A stretch of 64,000 bases of DNA, taken from assembly GCA_040510195.1 (NCBI GenBank), contig JBEVJK010000136.1, positions 1 through 64,000 of the forward strand, read 5' to 3'. A program made the position numbers and the translations under genes. Positions within the stretch are counted from its first letter, which is position 1, and every line of letters starts with the position of its first letter. The notes under the pieces are model-generated. The model did not search any database. It had not been told where the DNA came from and saw nothing but the letters and a program-made list of their open reading frames with translations. Origin of the DNA: JBEVJK01 sp040510195. GTDB taxonomy: Bacteria; Pseudomonadota; Alphaproteobacteria; Rhizobiales; Rhizobiaceae. Of the stretch, positions 1-9,420 are shown piece after piece.

Positions 1-1837
<1,837 letters not shown>

Positions 1838-1868
1838 GCGCGCTTGGCCATGCCCGATCGCTATCGCA

Positions 1869-1893
1869 ATGCCCGGCTGACGCCGGGCATTTT
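1869..1893 (+). terminator. Rho-independent terminator after ftsH
   Basis: A 9-bp perfect stem ATGCCCGGC/GCCGGGCAT with a 4-base loop is followed by a short T run, 32 bases after the ftsH stop. The remaining bases up to glmM (about 1894-2071) hold no gene and probably carry the glmM promoter. Confidence 0.8.
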
Positions 1894-2071
1894 CGTCCAT
1901 GCCGGGCGCGGGCCGCACCCACCGGAGGGCCAGGGGATGTACGTCCTGTTGCCGAATGGGCACAGCGGAAACGGTTTTCTAACAATGGTAACAAATACTC
2001 ATACAAATTGATGTTCGGCGCGGTCGCCGCTGTGGCAATGCTCCGCCGGGACAACTTCGGAGTACACGGGA

Positions 2072-3424
2072 ATGTCGGGACGCTATTTCGGAACTGACGG
2101 CATACGCGGTCAGGCCAACAGGTTCCCGATGACCGCCGAGATGGCCATGAGGGTCGGCATGGCGGCGGGCAGGTCGTTCCAGCGCGGCAATCATCGGCAT
2201 CGCGTCGTGGTCGGCAAGGACACGCGGTTGTCCGGCTATATGCTCGAAAACGCGATGGTGGCGGGTTTCTGCGCAGCCGGTATGGATGTCTTCCTGCTGG
2301 GGCCGATCCCGACGCCGGCGGTGGCGATGCTCGCGCGCTCGCTGCGGGCGGACATCGGCGTGATGATTTCGGCCTCGCACAATCCCTACCACGACAACGG
2401 CATCAAGCTGTTCGGCCCGGACGGCTACAAGCTGTCCGACGAGATCGAGGGGCGCATCGAAGCGATGCTCGACGGCGAGGTGGAGGTGGCGCTCGCCGAC
2501 CAGGATGGGCTCGGCCGAGCCAAGCGCATCGACGGCGTGCATGACCGCTATATCGAGTTCGCCAAGCGGACGCTGCCGCGCTCCATGTCGTTGGCGGGCC
2601 TGAGGGTCGTTGTCGACTGCGCCAACGGCGCCGGCTACAAGGTGGCGCCCGCCGCGCTCTGGGAGCTGGGCGCCGAGGTCATCACCATCCACAACGAGCC
2701 CGACGGCTTCAACATCAACCAGGAATGCGGCTCCACCCACCCGATGTCGGTGGCCAGGAAGGTGCACGAGGTGCGCGCCGACATCGGCATCGCGCTCGAC
2801 GGCGACGCGGACCGGATGGTCATCGTCGACGAGAACGGCACGCTGGTGGACGGCGACCAGGTGATGGCGCTGATCGCCGAGTCCTGGAACCAGAACGGCC
2901 GGCTGGCCGGCGGCGGCATCGTCGCCACCGTGATGTCCAATCTCGGGCTGGAGCGGTATCTTGGCGGCATCGGCCTGCAATTGCACCGGACCCGGGTGGG
3001 CGACCGCTACGTGGTCGAGCACATGCGAGCGCACGGCCTCAATGTGGGCGGCGAGCAATCGGGCCATATCGTGCTGTCCGACTTTTCCACCACCGGGGAC
3101 GGGCTCGTTTCCGCGCTCCAGGTGCTGGCCTGCGTGAAGCGCGAGGGCAAGCCGGTCAGCGAGGTCTGCAAGAAGTTCGAGGCGGTCCCGCAGTTGCTGA
3201 AGAACGTCCGCTTCTCAGGCGGCAAGCCGCTGGAAAGCGCCTCGGTCAAGGCGGCCATCGAGGACGCCCGCAGCCAGCTCGGCAAGAACGGCCGCCTGGT
3301 GATCCGCCCCTCCGGGACCGAGCCGCTCATTCGCGTCATGGCGGAAGCCGACGATTCGACCCTGGTCGAAAAGATCGTCAACGGCATCGTCGACGTCATC
3401 TCCGAGACCAAGTCCGCCGCCTGA
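2072..3424 (+). CDS. glmM: Phosphoglucosamine mutase GlmM
   Basis: GlmM interconverts glucosamine-6-phosphate and glucosamine-1-phosphate, the step before UDP-GlcNAc for peptidoglycan and lipopolysaccharide. The 450-residue length is typical. The N terminus has FGTDGIRG (residues 6-13). The phosphoserine loop is ISASHNP with the active Ser at 102. The Mg-binding loop is DGDADR (243-248), the sugar-binding loop GEQSGH (327-332) and the C-terminal phosphate-binding loop RPSGTEP (412-418). All catalytic motifs are intact. It has its own upstream region after the ftsH terminator and ends in a strong terminator. Confidence 0.98.
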   Translation: MSGRYFGTDGIRGQANRFPMTAEMAMRVGMAAGRSFQRGNHRHRVVVGKDTRLSGYMLENAMVAGFCAAGMDVFLLGPIPTPAVAMLARSLRADIGVMISASHNPYHDNGIKLFGPDGYKLSDEIEGRIEAMLDGEVEVALADQDGLGRAKRIDGVHDRYIEFAKRTLPRSMSLAGLRVVVDCANGAGYKVAPAALWELGAEVITIHNEPDGFNINQECGSTHPMSVARKVHEVRADIGIALDGDADRMVIVDENGTLVDGDQVMALIAESWNQNGRLAGGGIVATVMSNLGLERYLGGIGLQLHRTRVGDRYVVEHMRAHGLNVGGEQSGHIVLSDFSTTGDGLVSALQVLACVKREGKPVSEVCKKFEAVPQLLKNVRFSGGKPLESASVKAAIEDARSQLGKNGRLVIRPSGTEPLIRVMAEADDSTLVEKIVNGIVDVISETKSAA

Positions 3425-3459
3425 AGGCAGACTGCCAATCCATTCTACGGCCTCGCAAG

Positions 3460-3483
3460 GGCCCGCTCCGGCGGGCCTTTTTT
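3460..3483 (+). terminator. Rho-independent terminator after glmM
   Basis: A 7-bp GC stem GGCCCGC/GCGGGCC with loop TCCG is followed by six T. It starts 36 bases after the glmM stop. Confidence 0.92.
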
Positions 3484-3510
3484 GCGCGCGCAGGCATGGT
3501 TAAGAAACAG

Positions 3511-3529
3511 GGTTAAGCGCGCCTTAACC
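3511..3529. promoter_or_regulatory. CtrA-like box upstream of the first outer-membrane protein gene
   Basis: The sequence TTAA-N7-TTAAC (3513-3528) matches the known consensus of the alphaproteobacterial cell-cycle regulator CtrA. It is embedded in an inverted repeat, GGTTAAG (3511-3517) and CTTAACC (3523-3529), so it reads as a full site on both strands. A further GGTTAA lies at 3498-3503. The site is about 70 bases before the start codon of the outer-membrane protein gene. Binding by CtrA is inferred. Confidence 0.6.
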
Positions 3530-3596
3530 TTTGCCCTTCATTGTCCATGCGAGAGGTGCCGACGGCCCGCCCGCCGGATTCGCAGGGGTGACAAGG

Positions 3597-4439
3597 ATGT
3601 TCAAGCACACGACACGCGTTCTCTTGGCTTCCACGCTGGCCGCATTGGCGGCGCCGGCGCTGGCAGCCGACATTGCCGAACCGCCGCCGGTGGTCGAAGC
3701 GCCGCCGGTCTACTAGGCACCTGCCTTTGGCGGTTGGTACATCCGCGGCGACGTCGATTACCACTGGTCGGACATGGATGGCGCGGACTACATCGTCTAC
3801 TCTGTCCCCAACGGCGCCACCGGAACATTCGACACCACCGAGCTCGATGGCGCCTGGTCGGTCGGCGGCGGCGTCGGCTACCAGGTCACCCAGTGGTTCC
3901 GAACCGACCTCACGGCCGACTACTGGGCCGCGGCCGATTTCTCCGGCTCGACCTTCGGCGTCTGCGACGGCGTGCCCTGTTCTTCCGAAGACAGCTCCAG
4001 CTATTCCGCCTTCGTGCTGATGGCCAACGCCTATGTGGATCTCGGCACCTATGCGGGCTTCACGCCCTATGTCGGCGCCGGTATCGGCGGTGCCAAGGTC
4101 AGCTGGGATACGCTGCGCAACTCGATCGACGGCATCGTCACCGAGCATCCGGGCAATGACGAATGGCGTTTCGCATGGTCTCTCATGGCCGGCGCCTCCT
4201 ACTGCCTGACCAGCAACCTCTTGATCGACGCCGGTTATCGCTACACCAACATCGAGGGTGGCCGGATGTTCGAATACGGAGCGGTTGGCGCAGAATTCGG
4301 CGCGGGACCCGGCTTCGACGATGGCTTCAACGTCCACGAGGTGCGCGGCGGCCTGCGCTACCAGTTCGGCGGCGCCACCAACTGCGCGGCGCCCGTCGTG
4401 GCCTACCAGCCCGAGCCGGTGCCTGCAGTCTACAAATAG
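3597..4439 (+). pseudogene. Omp25/Omp31-like outer-membrane beta-barrel gene interrupted by an in-frame TAG
   Basis: From ATG 3597 the frame encodes a signal peptide (MFKHTTRVLLASTLAALAAP, then ALA as the likely cleavage site) and a Pro/Val-rich start of the mature protein. It then hits TAG at 3714-3716, codon 40. The same frame continues without another stop to 4439, starting APAFGGWYIRGDVDYHWSD. This is the first strand of an OmpA-like/Omp25-Omp31 barrel, and the end has the expected aromatic strands. The paralogue at 4621 reads through the equivalent position (GSGWYLRGDV). A GAG-to-TAG change would explain the break. Without read-through the product is a 39-residue fragment. ATG 3774 could restart translation but would lack a signal peptide. 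A sequencing error cannot be excluded. Confidence 0.85.
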
Positions 4440-4463
4440 CATCGCTGAAGTCGAATTTTTCCC

Positions 4464-4493
4464 AGAGCCGTCCGCATGCGGGCGGCTCTTTTC
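4464..4493 (+). terminator. Rho-independent terminator after the interrupted outer-membrane protein gene
   Basis: An inverted repeat AGAGCCG-T-CCGC/GCGG-G-CGGCTCT, with one T-G pair, is followed by TTTT. It lies 25 bases after the stop at 4439. Confidence 0.8.
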
Positions 4494-4530
4494 GTTAATG
4501 CAGGAATTCATCAGTAACGCTTCGTTATCC

Positions 4531-4558
4531 TTAACCTCAACTTAACCACCATGGTTAA
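4531..4558. promoter_or_regulatory. CtrA-like box upstream of the second outer-membrane protein gene
   Basis: TTAA (4531-4534), seven bases, then TTAAC (4542-4546) is an exact CtrA consensus match. A third, inverted half-site GGTTAA follows at 4553-4558, so half-sites recur every 11 bases. The site lies about 65 bases before the start codon at 4621. The same motif precedes the paralogous gene at 3597. The regulator assignment is inferred. Confidence 0.6.
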
Positions 4559-4620
4559 TGATTGGCCTCACTGAGACGTGTGGGAATCGGCAAAGGCAGA
4601 ACCTGCTGGAGTTTGGGGTC

Positions 4621-5316
4621 ATGAAATCAAACCTGCGTATCTTCTTCCTCTGTTCGGCATGCCTGCTTGGCGCACCGGCGCTCGGCTGGGCGGCCGACTA
4701 TGAGCCGCCGATCGTGGTCGACCAGGCGCCGGAATTCGTTCCCGTCGAGGTCGGGTCCGGCTGGTATCTGCGCGGCGACGTCACCTACTCCTTCAACGAA
4801 AGCCCGTTCGAGGCTTTCGGCGACATCGGATTCGACGTCGACCATGTGCGCTTCGGCGGCGGCGTCGGCGTCGGTTATCACTTCACCGACATGGTGCGCG
4901 GCGACGTGACCTTGAACTTCCTGTCGAGCGACGAGGCCAGGTTCGAGTCGGACGTCTTCGATGCACGGCTGGAAAACCAGGTGTGGACCGGCATGGCCAA
5001 CGCCTATGTCGATCTCGGCACCTATTCCGGCCTGACGCCCTATCTCGGCGCCGGCCTGGGCATCATGTATTCGCGCAACACGAGCGAACTGACCGGTTTC
5101 GGCTTCATCGACGAGGTCACCGACACGCAATCGGAGTTCGCCTATGCGCTGATGGCGGGCGTCAGCTACAAGGTAGGCACCAATTCCTCGATCGACGTCG
5201 GCTACCAGTTCGTATCCTCGCCGGGCACCGAATTCGCGGATCCGTCGAGCTTCGAGCCGGACGAAGGACTCGACTACCACCAGATCAAGGTCGGCTTCCG
5301 CTACGACCTTTGGTGA
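4621..5316 (+). CDS. Outer-membrane beta-barrel protein, Omp25/Omp31-like
   Basis: This is a predicted 231-residue outer-membrane protein. The start at 4621 was chosen over an earlier in-frame one because it begins a clear signal peptide (hydrophobic LRIFFLCSACLLGAPALG, cleavage near GWAA). The mature part has alternating aromatic strands (GWYLRGDVTYSF, then VGVGYHFTDMVRGDVTLNF), an AYVDLGTY-GLTPYLGAG repeat typical of the family, and a C-terminal strand ending IKVGFRYDLW with the aromatic last residue used by the BAM machinery. It is the intact paralogue of the interrupted gene just upstream, with which it shares the AYVDLGTY and TPY-GAG segments. These proteins are abundant in Brucella and Rhizobiales envelopes. 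Confidence 0.9.
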   Translation: MKSNLRIFFLCSACLLGAPALGWAADYEPPIVVDQAPEFVPVEVGSGWYLRGDVTYSFNESPFEAFGDIGFDVDHVRFGGGVGVGYHFTDMVRGDVTLNFLSSDEARFESDVFDARLENQVWTGMANAYVDLGTYSGLTPYLGAGLGIMYSRNTSELTGFGFIDEVTDTQSEFAYALMAGVSYKVGTNSSIDVGYQFVSSPGTEFADPSSFEPDEGLDYHQIKVGFRYDLW

Positions 5317-5340
5317 GACGTCGCAAACCGCTTATCCAAT

Positions 5341-5362
5341 GGGCGGGCCATGGTGCCCGCCC
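5341..5362 (+). terminator. Hairpin after the second outer-membrane protein gene
   Basis: An 8-bp perfect stem GGGCGGGC/GCCCGCCC with loop CATGGT is followed by TTCGCCTTTT. The T run is imperfect, so termination is likely but not certain. Confidence 0.6.
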
Positions 5363-5423
5363 TTCGCCTTTTCGCCGAGCCTGTTCCGGATGCGACAAGG
5401 ACAATCCTCTTGACGCCGGCCGG

Positions 5424-5489
5424 GCAAGACAGTATCGCCGTCCGTGGGCCACCCCTCCCCAACGAGGGGCTTGCTATCTGGAAGGATAG
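5424..5489 (+). ncRNA. Candidate serC leader RNA
   Basis: Two tandem hairpins precede serC. The first is CCCCTC/GAGGGG (5452-5457 with 5464-5469). The second is CTATC/GATAG (5474-5478 with 5485-5489), whose loop carries the ribosome-binding site GGAAGG, so folding would hide it. GCAAG at 5424-5428 can also pair with CTTGC at 5470-5474, giving a competing structure. A conserved cis-regulatory RNA (serC motif) is known before serC in Alphaproteobacteria, and I recall its last stem covering the ribosome-binding site. The match is judged from position and architecture, not from a covariance model. Confidence 0.6.
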
Positions 5490-5496
5490 AACCACG

Positions 5497-6672
5497 ATGA
5501 CGAGCATCGCCAAGCCCGGACTGCGTCCGGCAAACCCCCAATTCTCCTCAGGTCCATGCGCCAAGCGCCCAGGCTGGTCGCTCGAGGCGCTCGCCGGTGC
5601 GTCGCTCGGCCGGTCGCACCGCGCCAAGGTCGGCAAAGCCAAGCTCGCCGAGGCCATCGCGCTGACGCGTCAGGTCCTCGAGGTGCCGGCGGGTCACCGG
5701 ATCGGCATCGTGCCGGCCTCCGATACCGGAGCGGTCGAAATGGCCCTGTGGTCGTTGCTCGGCGCGCGCGGTGTCGACATGGTGGCGTGGGAGTCCTTCG
5801 GCGCCGGCTGGGTCGGAGACGTCGTCAAGGAGCTTAAGCTGCCGGATGTCCGCCGCTTCGAGGCCGGCTACGGCGCGCTGCCCGATCTCGCTGCGCTCGA
5901 CTTCGATCGCGACGTGGTCTTCACCTGGAACGGGACGACGTCGGGCGTCAGGGTGCCGGATGCCGGCTTCATCCCTGCGGATCGGGGCGGACTGACGATC
6001 TGCGACACCACCTCGGCGGCGTTCGCCCAGCGGCTCGACTTCGACAAGCTCGACGTGGTCACCTTCTCCTGGCAGAAGGTGCTGGGCGGCGAGGCGGCAC
6101 ACGGCATGCTCATCCTGTCGCCGCGCGCGGCCGAGCGGCTGGAGAGCCACCGGCCGGCCTGGCCGCTGCCGAAGATCTTCCGACTCACCGCCAACGGGCG
6201 GCTGATCGAGGGCATCTTCGAGGGCGAGACGATCAACACGCCCTCCATGCTCGCGGTCGAAGACTATCTCGACGCGCTGCGCTGGGCGCAGTCGATAGGC
6301 GGGCTCGACGCGCTGATCGCGCGGGCCGACCGCAACTTCGCCGTCATCGACCGGTTCGTGGCGCGGTCGGGCTGGGCCGCCCATCTGGCGGCCGACCCGG
6401 CGACGCGGTCCAACACCTCGGTCTGCCTGTCGATCGTGGAGGACGGCTTCCGCACCATGGACGGCAAGGAGCAGGCCACCTTCGCCAAGGGCATGGCGGA
6501 GGCGCTCGAGAAGGAAGGCGTGGCCTACGACATCGGCGCCTATCGCGACGCGCCGCCGGGCCTGCGCATCTGGGCTGGAGCGACCGTCGAGGCGGCCGAT
6601 CTCGAGGCTCTCATGCCGTGGCTCGACTGGGCCTTCGAAAGCCAGCAAGCGGCGCTCAAGGCGGCCGCCTGA
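5497..6672 (+). CDS. serC: Phosphoserine aminotransferase SerC
   Basis: SerC converts 3-phosphohydroxypyruvate and glutamate to O-phosphoserine and 2-oxoglutarate using pyridoxal phosphate. ATG 5497 was chosen because it directly follows the leader hairpin holding the ribosome-binding site and gives MTSIAKPGLRPANPQFSSGP, the normal N terminus. The length is 391 residues. The cofactor lysine is K194 in FSWQKVLGG, and D170 in the CDTTSA segment is placed to contact the pyridine nitrogen. The sequence belongs to the longer alphaproteobacterial/archaeal SerC type. serA follows 58 bases downstream on the same strand, which fits a serC-serA operon. Confidence 0.96.
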   Translation: MTSIAKPGLRPANPQFSSGPCAKRPGWSLEALAGASLGRSHRAKVGKAKLAEAIALTRQVLEVPAGHRIGIVPASDTGAVEMALWSLLGARGVDMVAWESFGAGWVGDVVKELKLPDVRRFEAGYGALPDLAALDFDRDVVFTWNGTTSGVRVPDAGFIPADRGGLTICDTTSAAFAQRLDFDKLDVVTFSWQKVLGGEAAHGMLILSPRAAERLESHRPAWPLPKIFRLTANGRLIEGIFEGETINTPSMLAVEDYLDALRWAQSIGGLDALIARADRNFAVIDRFVARSGWAAHLAADPATRSNTSVCLSIVEDGFRTMDGKEQATFAKGMAEALEKEGVAYDIGAYRDAPPGLRIWAGATVEAADLEALMPWLDWAFESQQAALKAAA

Positions 6673-6730
6673 GCCCTCTCGCGGCGGCCCGAGGCCCGCC
6701 CGTCACCCAATCCGGTACAAGGAGGCCACG

Positions 6731-8332
6731 ATGGCGCCGCGCGTTCTCGTTTCCGACAAACTGTCACCCACCGCCGTGCAAATCTTCAAGGATCGCGGCG
6801 TCGAGGTGGACTATCTGCCCGACCTGGGCAAGGACAAGGACGGTCTGTTGGCCGTCATCGACCGCTATGACGGGCTGGCGATCCGCTCGGCCACCAAGGT
6901 GACCGAGAAGCTGATCAAGGCGGCGGGCGCGCTGAAGGTGGTCGGCCGCGCCGGAATCGGCGTCGACAATGTCGACATCCCGGCCGCGTCGCGGCGCGGC
7001 ATCATCGTCATGAACACCCCCTTCGGCAATTCGATCACCACGGCCGAGCATGCGATCGCGCTGATGTTCGCGGTGGCGCGCGAGCTGCCGGCCGCCAACC
7101 AGTCGACCCATGCGGGCAAGTGGGAGAAGAACCGCTTCATGGGCGTGGAGATCACCGGCAAGACGCTCGGCGTCATCGGCTGCGGCAATATCGGCTCCAT
7201 CGTCGCGCAGCGCGCCGTCGGGCTGAAGATGCATGTGACGGCGTTCGACCCGTTCCTTTCGGAAGACCGCGCGGTGGAGCTCGGCATCGAGAAGGTCGAG
7301 CTCGACGAGCTGTTGGCCCGGGCCGATTTCATCACACTCCACACGCCGCTCACCGACAAGACGCGCGACGTGATCAATGCGCAGTCGCTCGCCAGGATGA
7401 AGGACGGCGTGCGCATCATCAACTGCGCGCGGGGCGGCCTGGTGGTCGAGGAGGACCTGGTCGCCGCCCTGAAGAGCGGCAAGGTGGCGGGTGCCGGGAT
7501 CGACGTGTTCGCGGCGGAGCCGGCCACCGACAGTCCGCTCTTCGGCATGGACAACGTGGTGTGCACGCCGCATCTCGGCGCCTCCACCAGCGAGGCGCAG
7601 GAGAACGTGGCGCTGCAGATCGCCGAGCAGATGGCCGACTACCTCACCAAGGGCGCGGTGTCGAATGCGATCAACATGCCCTCCATCACCGCCGAGGAAG
7701 CGCCGCGGCTGAAGCCGTTCGTCAAGCTGGCGGAGGTGCTCGGAGCCTTCGTCGGACAGGTGACGGAGGAGCCGATCAAGGAGGTCGAGATCCTGTTCGA
7801 CGGCTCGACCGCCGGCATGAACACGCGCGCCCTGATCAGCGCCGCGCTGGCCGGGCTGATCCGGCCCCAGGTGGCCGACGTCAACATGGTCTCGGCGCCG
7901 ATCATGGTCAAGGAGCGCGGCATCATCGTCGCCGAGGTGAAGCGCGACAAATCGGGCGTCTTCGACGGCTATGTCAAGCTGACGGTGAAGACCGAGAAGC
8001 AGACGCGATCGATCGCCGGCACGTGCTTTTCCGATCACAAGCCGCGCTTCATCCAGATCAAGGGGATCAACCTCGACGCCGAAGTGGGCCAGCACATGCT
8101 CTATACGACGAATGCGGACGCGCCGGGCATCATCGGCCTGCTCGGCACGGTCTGCGGCGACAATGGCGTGAACATCGCCAACTTCCAGCTCGGCCGCAAC
8201 CGGCCGGGCGGCGACGCCATCGCGCTGCTCTACCTCGACGCGCCGTTCCCCGAGGAGGTCCTGGCGCAGGTCAGGGCCCACAAGGCGATCCGCTCCGCCA
8301 AGCCGCTGCATTTCGACGTGGCAGGGGCCTGA
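6731..8332 (+). CDS. serA: D-3-phosphoglycerate dehydrogenase SerA
   Basis: SerA oxidises 3-phosphoglycerate to 3-phosphohydroxypyruvate with NAD, the first committed step of serine synthesis. It has 533 residues, the long form. An AAGGAGG ribosome-binding site precedes ATG 6731. The Rossmann motif GVIGCGNIG lies at about 147-155. The catalytic residues are R234 (NCARGG), E263 and H281 (CTPHLGAS). An intervening ASB-type domain follows, and a C-terminal ACT domain (about 455-530, starting HMLYTTNADAPGIIG) suggests serine feedback control. It lies just after serC and is convergent with the exporter gene, with only 7 bases between the two stops. Confidence 0.97.
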   Translation: MAPRVLVSDKLSPTAVQIFKDRGVEVDYLPDLGKDKDGLLAVIDRYDGLAIRSATKVTEKLIKAAGALKVVGRAGIGVDNVDIPAASRRGIIVMNTPFGNSITTAEHAIALMFAVARELPAANQSTHAGKWEKNRFMGVEITGKTLGVIGCGNIGSIVAQRAVGLKMHVTAFDPFLSEDRAVELGIEKVELDELLARADFITLHTPLTDKTRDVINAQSLARMKDGVRIINCARGGLVVEEDLVAALKSGKVAGAGIDVFAAEPATDSPLFGMDNVVCTPHLGASTSEAQENVALQIAEQMADYLTKGAVSNAINMPSITAEEAPRLKPFVKLAEVLGAFVGQVTEEPIKEVEILFDGSTAGMNTRALISAALAGLIRPQVADVNMVSAPIMVKERGIIVAEVKRDKSGVFDGYVKLTVKTEKQTRSIAGTCFSDHKPRFIQIKGINLDAEVGQHMLYTTNADAPGIIGLLGTVCGDNGVNIANFQLGRNRPGGDAIALLYLDAPFPEEVLAQVRAHKAIRSAKPLHFDVAGA

Positions 8333-8339
8333 TGCGGCG

Positions 8340-9233
8340 TCAGGTCGCCATCTTCCGCCCGCTGTGCTCGGCCAGCCAGATGCCGCCGAGCACCAGCACC
8401 ATGGCGAGCGCATGGTAGAGGTGGAGAGCCTCGCCGAGCACCAGGATCGACAGCAGCGTGCCGAAGATCGGCACCAGGTTGATGAAGAGCCCGGCGCGGT
8501 TGGCGCCGATCAGGGCGACGCCGGCGATGTAGAAGATCTGCGCCAGCAGCGACGGGAACACCACCGTATAGGCGATGACGGCCCAGCCGATGCCGTCGGG
8601 CAGGATTCCCGATCCGAGCGCGAACTCGGCGGCCACGAAAGGGAGCGTGGTGAGGAGGGCGACCGCGCACAGCACGATCATCGTGGTCTGCCAGTGGACG
8701 GCCGGGCGGAAGCGAAGCGCCACCGTGTAGGCGCTGTAGAGCAGCACGGCCAGGAGCATCAGGGCGTCGCCGAAATTGACGTCGAGCGCCAGCAGGCGCG
8801 CCGGGTCGCCATGGCTGGCGGTGAGGGCGATGCCGATCAGCGACATGACGAAGCCGGCGATCTGCAGAATGGCCACCGGAGTGCGGAACAGCAGGAAGTT
8901 GGCGAGGAAGATGAGCATCGGAATGCCCGCCTGCTCGATGCTCACATTGATGGCGGTGGTGTACATGAGCGCCGAATAGAGCGCGATGTTGAACACCGAG
9001 AAGCCAAGCGTGCCGAGCGCAAGGAAAAGCAGCAAATGGGCGCGAACGGCCGGCCAGTCTTCAACGAGATGCCGCCAGCCGATCGCCAGCAGGATGACCA
9101 GCGCCAATCCCCAGCGCGCGCCGGTGAGGAGCATCGGCGACACATGGCCCACCGCGATCTTGCCGGCAACGGCGTTGCCGCCCCAGAAGAGCGTGGTCGC
9201 GAGCAAGAGGAGGTAGGCTTTTCGATGCTGCAT
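8340..9233 (-). CDS. EamA/DMT-family transporter
   Basis: This is a predicted inner-membrane exporter of the drug/metabolite transporter superfamily. The 297 residues, read from ATG 9233 (MQHRKAYLLLLATTLFWGGN), form about ten hydrophobic segments in two EamA repeats. Typical signatures are FWGGNAVAGK at the start of repeat one and GxxLFINLVPIFGTLLSILVLGE in repeat two. A longer TTG start at 9302 would add a basic, Pro-rich stretch with no hydrophobic character and is less likely. The ribosome-binding site is weak. The substrate cannot be inferred. The position next to serA does not by itself show a serine-related role. Confidence 0.85.
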   Translation of the reverse strand: MQHRKAYLLLLATTLFWGGNAVAGKIAVGHVSPMLLTGARWGLALVILLAIGWRHLVEDWPAVRAHLLLFLALGTLGFSVFNIALYSALMYTTAINVSIEQAGIPMLIFLANFLLFRTPVAILQIAGFVMSLIGIALTASHGDPARLLALDVNFGDALMLLAVLLYSAYTVALRFRPAVHWQTTMIVLCAVALLTTLPFVAAEFALGSGILPDGIGWAVIAYTVVFPSLLAQIFYIAGVALIGANRAGLFINLVPIFGTLLSILVLGEALHLYHALAMVLVLGGIWLAEHSGRKMAT

Positions 9234-9420
9234 CGGAGGGCAAGGGCGGAGAGACGGGCATGGGCGAGACCGGATGGTCCGGGTGGGGCGGCGACCGGGC
9301 AAAGGCCACCGCCACGGTATTTGTTATGCCTCGGACGCAAGGCAAGGCCGATCAAGGGTCGCGTTCGGGCCGCCTTGACGGTATAGAGGCTTCGCTTCGG
9401 CCGCGGGAAGGGATGGTCTT

